Shown here: in pieces, positions 14,271 to 23,400 of the stretch
How the letters are laid out: every line of letters starts with the position of its first letter
Position numbering within the stretch: position 1 is the first letter of the stretch
Source of the DNA: an uncultured Solirubrobacteraceae bacterium
GTDB lineage: Bacteria; Actinomycetota; Thermoleophilia; Solirubrobacterales; Solirubrobacteraceae
NCBI GenBank assembly: GCA_902806215.1
Contig: CADCVT010000429.1
Span: 1 to 27,654 of the forward strand
Direction of reading: 5' to 3'
DNA: 27,654 nt
Position numbers and translations under genes: made by a program
Notes under the pieces: generated by a model
Told to the model about the DNA's origin: nothing
What the model saw: the letters and a program-made list of their open reading frames with translations, nothing else
Databases searched by the model: none

Positions 14271-14283
14271 TGACCGACCGTCA
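14271..14283. promoter_or_regulatory. Imperfect palindrome upstream of icmA
   Basis: TGACCGACCGTCA has 4-bp symmetric ends (TGAC/GTCA) around five bases, 37 bp before the icmA start. The ACCGACCG core recalls operators of TetR-type fatty-acid regulators, by memory only. It differs from the palindrome before etfB apart from the TGAC/GTCA ends. Weak evidence. Confidence 0.25.
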
Positions 14284-14409
14284 GTTCTTCCGCGCAGGAC
14301 CTCCTGTGCAAAAAAACGTGCCAGATGCCTAAGGCGGCCTACAGCAGATGCCGATGGACCAACCAATGGCACTCGAGCGTCGCCCCTCTTCACTGGACAA
14401 ACGGACCAC

Positions 14410-14439
14410 TTGCATTGCGTCTGTCGATGGGCGTACGGT
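14410..14439 (+). promoter_or_regulatory. Promoter of the giant surface-protein gene
   Basis: TTGCAT (14410-14415) and TACGGT (14434-14439) are spaced by 18 bp, and the ATG at 14447 follows 7 nt after the -10. This is the best -35/-10 pair in the window and gives a leaderless mRNA. The 212-bp gap between icmA and this gene also holds an 8-bp direct repeat CAGATGCC at 14322 and 14345 and is less GC-rich than the genes around it; I see no gene in it. Confidence 0.6.
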
Positions 14440-14446
14440 CGCTCGT

Positions 14447-17400
14447 ATGGGCCGCATGGACGCTTTCCGCCTGGCCCGGCGCCCGCTGGTGCTCGCCGTC
14501 ATCGCGCTGTTCCTGGCCGCCGCCGTGCCCTCCACCTCGCACGCGATCACGCGTGGCGCCGCTGAAACCAAGGCGCTCAAGGAGCTCGGGACGAACTCCG
14601 GCAAGAACCCGGTCATCGTCTTCGGTGCAACGTCGACCATCCCCGCGGGCGCCGTCGTCACCGAGGCCGGCGACGACAAGGCCCACAGCGGCGGCAAGAC
14701 CGGCATGCGGACGATCGACGCTCCGGCCGTCATCCGCAACGGCGACGAGCCGGCCTACCTGTTCCACGAGGACCAGGGCCCGTACCGCGCGTTCGAGCAC
14801 CCGGGCCGCATCGTGCTCGTCGGCAAGGAGTCCGGCGAGGTCCGCGTCAGCCGCACGCTGAGCTGGATCCCCGTCGTCGACGGCGAGGTCCTGCCGTGGT
14901 TCGCGACGGCCGGCAGCTACGAGAAGGACGAGTTCCGCGTCTTCGAGCGCGGCGTCGGCGCGATCGGCCGCAGCCTCCGCCGCTCGGCTCGCGCCATGGC
15001 CCGCAAGGCGCAGGCCAACGCCACCCAGCTCGAGTCGCGCCGCCGCACCGCCAACGCGCTCGCCGCGGAGAAGTCCTGCGCCCTGCGCGTCAGCGACACG
15101 CTCGGCAACTTCTTCGACTACGCCGGCGTCGACCGCTCCCGCGCCCGCCTCGGCTCGCTGCTCGAGCAGATGGAGCGGCTCAACGCCGGCTTCCGCTCGC
15201 AGCGCTACAGCGCCTCCTCCGGCCGTACCCCCACCGCCGAGCTCGAGCGCATGATCTCGCGCAGCGGCTGCAAGGACGTCCTCCTCTACCTCGCGGGCAG
15301 CGGCTACAGCAGCGGCGCCCCGGCGGTCAACGTCGGCACCGCCCCCCGCGGCAGCGATCTGCGCCTGCAGGACGTCTCGGCCACCGCGATCGAAGGCGTC
15401 ATGGCCGCTCATCGCGACGTCACCTTCAAGGTCGTCATCGACGCCCCGTACGCCGGCCGCATCGCCGAGCGCCTGCGCGACGAGTCGAACATGGCGGTCA
15501 TCCTGACCGCGGGCAGCGCCGGCGAGGCGAGCTACGCCTACACGCCGAATATCGTCGCCGGCGGCCAGGTCGTCCGCAACACGGTCAACCCGACCCAGCT
15601 GCTCGAGTTCACCAACCGGCTCGTGCGTGGCATGGAGGCCTTCGTCGACTCGCCTCTCGAGGTCGACTACGCCCTGGGCCAGATCGCCGGCGGCCGCGTG
15701 CCGTCGATGATGGTGTGGATGCTGGCGCGCGGGCTCCAGCTCGGCACGGTCGGCGCCCCCGCCCTGCCGACGCCGCCCGTCGTGATCCTCGGCGGCCGCT
15801 TCCAGACGCCGAGCGGCCCGCCGTTCACGCCGCCCGGCCCGCCGCCGGTCGTCCCGCCCGGTCTGACCAAGAAGAACGTCGCGCCGGTCGCCAACGACTC
15901 CACGGTGCCCGTCATCGAGGACACGCCGACGAGCGTGCCGCTCCCCGCGAGCGACGCCGACGGCGACTCGCTGAGCTTCGCGATCACCGAGGACCCTGAG
16001 GACGGCTCGCTGTCCGGCAGCGGCAACGCGCGCACCTACACCCCGGCCGAGGACTTCACCGGCACGGACTCCTTCACGTACAAGGTCACCGACCCGAGCG
16101 GTGCCAGCGACACGGCCGTCGTCACGCTCAACGTGAGCGCGATCGACGACGACGCTCTCGTCACGACCTCGCCGGGGACGCTCGCCGTCACCGAGAACGA
16201 CGCCGCCGCGGTCATCGACGACGAGGTCGACATCACCGACATCGACACGGAGACGCTGAACGAAGCGACCGTCGCCATCACCGGCGGCTTCGCCGGCGTG
16301 CAGGACGTCCTCTCGTTCGCCGACACGAGCGCGATCAGCGGCGACTACGACGACGCCACCGGCGTCCTCACGCTCACCGGCTCCGCGAGCGTCGCCGCCT
16401 ACCAGGCCGCGCTGCGCACGGTCGAGTACCGCAACACGAGCGACGCCCCGTCGGTCGCCGCCCGCACGATCACCTTTGCCGCCGCCGGCGGCTCGGACAC
16501 CCGCGGCATCGCGCTGACCGAGGTCAACGACGCGCCGGTCAACACCGTGCCCACCGAGACCCAGCTCGTCGAGGAGGACACCCTCGAGGTCTTCGCGCCG
16601 GACAACGACAACGCCCTCACGGTCTCCGACGTCGACGCCCGCTCGGGGACCGTCGAGGTCTCGCTCGACGTCGACCACGGCACGCTCTCGCTGGACGACA
16701 CGCCCGGCGTGACCTTCACCGACGCGGACGGCGACAGCGCGACGACGATGACCGGCACGGTCGCGGCGATCAACGCCGCGCTCGACGGCGCCGGCTACAC
16801 CCCTTCGAACAACTACATCGGCGACGACACGCTCACGATCGTCACCGACGACCTGGGCAACACCGGCGGCGGCGACCTGGTCGACACCGACACCGTCGAC
16901 ATCACCGTCGGCCCGGTCAACGACGCTCCGGTCAACACAGTTCCGAACGGGCAGACGCTGGCCGAGGACGGGACGACGGCGATCTCGCCGACCGTCGCCG
17001 ACTCCGACGCGCTGGCGACCGACGACCTGAGGGTCTCGCTGAAGGTGTCCAACGGCACGCTGACCCTCGGCGACGCGAGCAAGGCCGACTTCACCGGCAC
17101 CGGCGCCAAGGGCGACGGAACGGACGACGCCGAGATGGTCTTCATCGGCACCAAGAGCGAGCTCAACGCCGCCCTCGCCGGCCTGACGTACGCGCCGACC
17201 AAGGATTTCAACGGCAGCGACACGCTCACGATGGTCACCAACGACCTGGGCGCCACCGGCACCGGCGGCGCGCAGAGCGACAGCGACCCGGTCGTCTTCA
17301 CGGTCACGGCCGTCAACGACAAGCCGGTCAACACGCTCCCGGGCGTGGAGACGATGGACATGGACGAGGACACGACTCTGTCGATCTCGCCCACGGTGGA

Positions 17401-20400
17401 CGACGTCGACGCGCTCTCGACCGACGACCTGAGGGTCTCGCTGGCGGTGTACGACGGCACGCTGACGCTCGGGGACGCGAGCAAGGCCGACTTCACCGGC
17501 ACCGACGCCAGGGGCGACGGCACCGCGGACTACCGCATGGTCTTCACCGGCACGAAGACGGAGCTGAACGCCGCGCTCGCCGGTCTGACCTACACGCCCG
17601 AAACCGACTTCGACGGCAGCGAGATCCTGACCATGGTCACCAGCGACCTGGGCGCCAACGGCAGCGGCGGCACGCAGGGCGACAGCGATCTGCGCATGTT
17701 CGACATCGCGCCGGTCAACGACTCGCCGGTCAACACTGTCCCAGGCGCTCAGACGCTGAACGAGGACGCGATCACCTCGTTCTCGGCCGCGAACTCGACC
17801 GCGCTCTCGCTCGTCGACGTCGACGCCGGGTCGAGCACGGTCACGGCGACGCTCACGGTCCTCCACGGAGGCCTGAGCGCGAACACCCCCACGTCGGGCA
17901 GCCGCAGCGGCAACGGCACGACCACGCTCGTCCTGAGCGGCACGGTCGCGGCTGTGAACACCGCGCTCGACACCCTGAGCTACGGTCCGGATGCGCACTA
18001 CAACGGCGCGGACACGCTCAAGATCGTCACCGACGACGGCGGCAACAACGGCTCCGGCGGCGCGAAGAGCGACACCGACACCGTCGGCCTGACGATCACG
18101 TCCGTCAACGACGCGCCGGTCAACAGCGTCCCGGCCGGCAAGACGATCAACGAGGACTCGACGCTGACGTTCAGCTCCGCCGGCTCGGGTGCACCCAGCG
18201 TGAGCGACGCCGACGCCGGCGGCGACGACGTCAAGGTCACCTTCGGCGCTCTCCACGGCACGCTGACGCTGGCCACGCAGAGCGGGCTCACGACCGTCAC
18301 CGGCGACGGCACCGGCAGCGTCTCGGCGACCGGCTCCGTCAGCGAGGTCAACGCCGCGCTCGACGGCCTGCGGTACGCGCCGACGGCCAACTACAACGGC
18401 GCGGACACGCTCACGATGACCACGAGCGACCTCGGGCACAACGGGCCCACCGTCGCGACCGACACCGACACCATCGGCGTCACGATCGACGCGGTCAACG
18501 ACGCACCGGTCGCGGTCGCCGATACCGCCTCGACCAGTGAGGACACGGCGCTGAGCAGGAACGCTGCCGCCGGCGTGCTCGCGAACGACACCGACGTCGA
18601 GGGCTCCACGCTCACCGCCGTCCTCGTCACCGGACCGTCCAACGCCTCGTCGTTCACGCTGAACGCCGACGGCTCGTTCGACTACACGCCCTCGACCGAC
18701 TCCAACGGCTCGGACAGCTTCACGTACAAGGCCAACGACGGCACCGCGGACTCGAACACGGTCACGGTCACCCTCACCGTCAACGCGGTCAACGACGCGC
18801 CGGTCAACTCGGTGCCCGGCACGCAGACGATGAACGAGGACTCGAACCTCGTCCTCTCGGCCGGCGACGCCCCCTCGATCGCCGACGTGGACGCCGGCAG
18901 CAGCACCATGAAGCTGACGCTCACCGCGTCGCACGGCACCCTCACGCTCGGCGGCACGTCGGGCCTGACCGTGACCGACAACGGCACCGCCACGATCACC
19001 GCGAGCGGCTCGCGCAGCGCGCTGAACACGGCGCTCGACGGGCTCAAGTACAGCTCCGCCGGCAACTACAACGGGGCCGACTCGATCTCGGTGAAGAGCG
19101 AGGACAACGGCAACACCGGTACCGGCGGCAACAAGAGCGACACCGACGCGATCGCCGTGACGATCGACGCGGTCAACGACGCTCCGGTCGCGGTCGCCGA
19201 TGCCTTCTCGCCCACCGAGGACACGGCGCTGAGCAAGAACGCTGCCGCCGGTGTGCTCAGCAACGACTCCGACGTCGAGGGCTCCGCCCTCAACGCCGTG
19301 CTCGTCACCGGACCGTCGAACGCCTCGTCGTTCACGCTGAATGCGGACGGATCGTTCGACTACACGCCGGCCGGCAACTTCAACGGCTCGGACAGCTTCA
19401 CCTACAAGGCCAACGACGGCACCGCAGACTCGAACACCGTCACGGTCAGCCTCACGGTCGGCGCGGTCAACGACGCACCGGTCAACTCGGTGCCCGGCAC
19501 GCAGACGATGAACGAGGACTCGAACCTCGTGCTGTCGGCCGGCGACGCCCCCTCGATCGCCGACGTGGACGCCGGCAGCAGCACCATGAAGCTGACGCTC
19601 ACGGTCTCGCACGGCACCCTCACGCTGAGTGGCACGTCGGGCCTGACCGTGACCGGCAACGGAACCGCCACGATCACCGCGAGCGGCACGCGCAGCGCGC
19701 TGAACACGGCGCTCGACGGGCTCAAGTACAGCCCCGCCGGCAACTACAACGGGGCCGACTCGATCTCGGTGAAGAGCGAGGACAACGGCAACACCGGTAC
19801 CGGCGGCAACAAGACCGACACCGACGCGATCGCCATGAACGTCGTCGCGCAGAACGACGGGCCGGTCAACAGCGTGCGCACGACGGCGAGCACGAACGAG
19901 GACACGGCGCTCACGTTCTCGACCGCCAACGGCAACCGGCTCTCGTTCGACGACACCGACTCCGGCACCGACGCCCTGACGATCACCGTCGCGACGACGA
20001 ACGGTACGTCGACCCTCTCCGGCACGACCGGCCTGACCAACGTCACCGGCAACGGCACGAGTTCCATCAGCGCCACCGGCACCGAGTCGGCGCTGAACAC
20101 GGCGCTGAACGGCCTCGTCTTCACACCCACGTCCAACCTCTTCGGCTCGGCCGGGGTCAAGCTCACCACGAGCGACAACGGCCACAACGGCGCGGGCGGC
20201 ACGCTGACCGACGAGGACAGCGTCGCGATCACGGTCGCCTCCGTCAACGACGCGCCCATCGCGTTCTCGCCCGAGACCCAGAGCACGAGCGAGGACACGC
20301 AGCTCGTCTTCAGCCCGGTCCCGTCGGTGACCGACGTCGACGCGGCAGGCGATGACGTCGAGGTCGCCCTCTCGGTCGGCCACGGCACGCTCACGCTGGC

Positions 20401-23400
20401 CCTGACGACCGGTCTGACCTTCCAGGACAGCACGACGAACGACAGCGCGAGCATGAAGTTCCGGGGCACGGTCGCCGCGGTCAACAGCGCGCTCAACGGC
20501 CTCAAGTACACGCCCACCGCGGACTACTCGGGCCCCGCCGCCTTCACCATCGCCGTCTCCGATCTCGGCCACAACGGCAGCGGCGGCACGCTCACGAGCA
20601 GCGACGCCACGGCGATCACCGTCGGCGCCGCGAACGACGCCCCGATCGTCGACCTCAACGGCAACTCGGCCGGCACCGGTACGAACCCGACGTTCCTCGA
20701 GACGCTGTCCGGCGACAACCGCGTCGTCCTGGCGCCGAACGCGACGGTCAGCGACGTCGACGACGCGAACATCGAGAACGCGACGGTCACGCTGACGAAC
20801 CGCCCCGACGGCAACGCGGAGTCGCTCGCGGCGACCGGCACCACCGACGTCGTCGTCGACGCCTACGAGGCCTCCACCGGCGTTCTCTACCTGCACGGCT
20901 CCGCCCCCAGGAGCGAGTACGAGCAGGTGCTCCGCACGGTCAGCTACGGCAACAGCGCGTCGCCGCCGACGCCCACCGACCGCACGATCACGTTCGTGGT
21001 GAACGACGGCGCCGCGGACTCGGCCAGCGCCACCTCGACCGTCGAGGTCGTGCCGCTCAACACGGCGCCGGTCGTCGACCTCGACACGACCGACGCCGCG
21101 AGCTCCGACAGCGAGGCGACGTTCACCGAGGATTCGCCGGCCGTGAACATCGCGCCGAACCCGGACATCACCGACGCCGACACGTCCGACACCCACATGG
21201 AGTCGGCGAGCATCACGCTCACCAACCGGCCGGACGGCGCGAACGAGTCGCTCTCCACCGACGGTGCCGGCACGGCGGGCATCACGATCGACGCCTACGA
21301 CTCGTCCACCGGCGTCCTGCTGCTGCACGGCCACGGCACGATCGCCGACTACGAGACGCTGATCTCCCGCGTGAAGTACGCGAACGCCTCGGAGAACCCG
21401 GACACGGCCGACCGCGACATCACGGTCACCGTGAGCGACGGCCAGGCGAGCTCGACCACCCGACACGCGATCGTCAACGTGAACCGGCACAACGACCAGA
21501 TCGCGAACACGGTCCCCGGTGGCCAGACCTTCAACGAGGACACGACGAGGACGTTCTCCTCCGGCAACACGAACGCGATCAGCATCGCCGACGCTGATGC
21601 CGGCGCCGGCGCCGTCAAGGTGACGCTCTCGGCCGGCAAGGGCTCGTTCACGTCGACCGAGCCGTCGGGCGGGACCCGCACCGGCAACAACACGGGCTCG
21701 CTCGAGCTCACGGGCACGGTCTCCGCGGTCAACGCGTCGCTCGACGGCATCAGCTACACGCCGAACGCCAACGCCGTCGGCAGCGACACCATCACCGTCG
21801 CCAGCGACGACCAGGGCAACTCCGGCGGCGCCGCGACCACCGACAGCGACACGATCGCGATCACGCTGACCTCGGTCAACGACGCGCCGCAGAACACGGT
21901 GCCGGGCTCGCAGAGCGTCAACGAGGACACGGCCCTCCCGTTCTCCAGCGGCAACGGCAACCAGATCTCCACGGGCGACGTGGACGCGGGCACCGACCCG
22001 GTCAAGGTCACGCTGGCGGTCGGGCACGGCACGCTCACCATGAGCACGCTGACCGGGCTGACGTTCACGTCGGGTGACGGCACGAACGACGCGACGATGA
22101 CGTTCACCGGCACGCTGACGAGCGTCAACACCGCGCTGAACACGCTCTCGTACACCGGCCTGCCTGACTACAACGGACCGGACACCCTCACCGTCACCAC
22201 GGACGACCAGGGCAGCAGCGGCACCGGCGGCGCGCTGGCGGACGTCGACACGGTCTCGATCACGGTCGACCCGGTCAACGACGCCCCGACCGCGGCTGGC
22301 GACGCCTACTCGACGGATGAGGACACCGCGCTCAACGTCGCGGCGCCCGGTGTCCTGGCCAACGACTCCGACGTCGACGGTGGGTCGATCAACGCCGTCA
22401 AGGTCAGCGATCCCGCGCACGGCAGCGTGACGCTCAACGGCAACGGCTCGTTCACCTACACACCGGCCGCGAACTACAACGGGGCGGACAGCTTCACGTA
22501 CAGGGCCGCTGACGGGTCTCTTGATTCGGCCATCGTCACGGTGGACCTGACCGTCAACGCCGTCAACGACGCGCCGTCGAACACGAGGCCCGGCACGCAG
22601 AACGCCGAAGAGGACACCGCTCTGACCTTCAGCTCCGGCAACGGCAACCAGATCTCGACGTCCGACGTCGACGCGGGCACGGACCCCGTGAAGGTCACCC
22701 TGTCGGCGCTCCACGGCGCCCTGACGCTGAGCAGCACCACCGGCCTGAGCTTCGGCTGCACCGGGTGCGCGGGCGACGGCACCTCCGACTCGACGATGAC
22801 GTTCACCGGCACCATCGCCGACGTCAACGCCCGCCTCAACGGCCTGTCGTACCTGAACACGCTGAACTACAACGGCCCTGAGCAGATCACGCTCACCGTG
22901 AACGACCAGGGCAGCAACGGCGCCGGCGGCGCGAAGCAGGACGCCGACGTGGTCGACGTGACCGTCAACCCGGTCAACGACGCTCCGGTCGCCGACGCCG
23001 AGACGTTCGGCGGAGCGGGCGACCTCGACGACCAGGCCATCGGCAACACGACGCTTCAGGTCGACGACACCAACGGCGCCGGCAACGACAACAAGTCGGC
23101 GCCGACCAGCCCGCACACCGAGATCCAGGGCGACATCCTCGACGGCGACACCGACGTCGACGGCGCCGGCCCGATCGTCGTCCAGTCCGCGGGCAGCGAC
23201 GCCGGCGCGACGAACGGCCAGACCGCCGACGGCGGAACGATCACGATCGAGACCGACGGCGACTTCGTCTACCAACCGCCGGCGGCCGTGAGCTGCGACA
23301 ACGGGTCCGACAGCTTCAACTACAAGATCTCCGATCAGACCAACTCGGGTGCGGGGCCCATCCCCGGCACCGCGATCAGCACGGTCACGATCCACCTCGA

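Noticed and set aside
15875..22972. Regular direct repeats as a CRISPR or non-coding satellite array
   Set aside because: The repeats are 270-430 bp, all in one open frame, and code for cadherin/Ig-like modules of three types; there are no short identical repeats with unique spacers.
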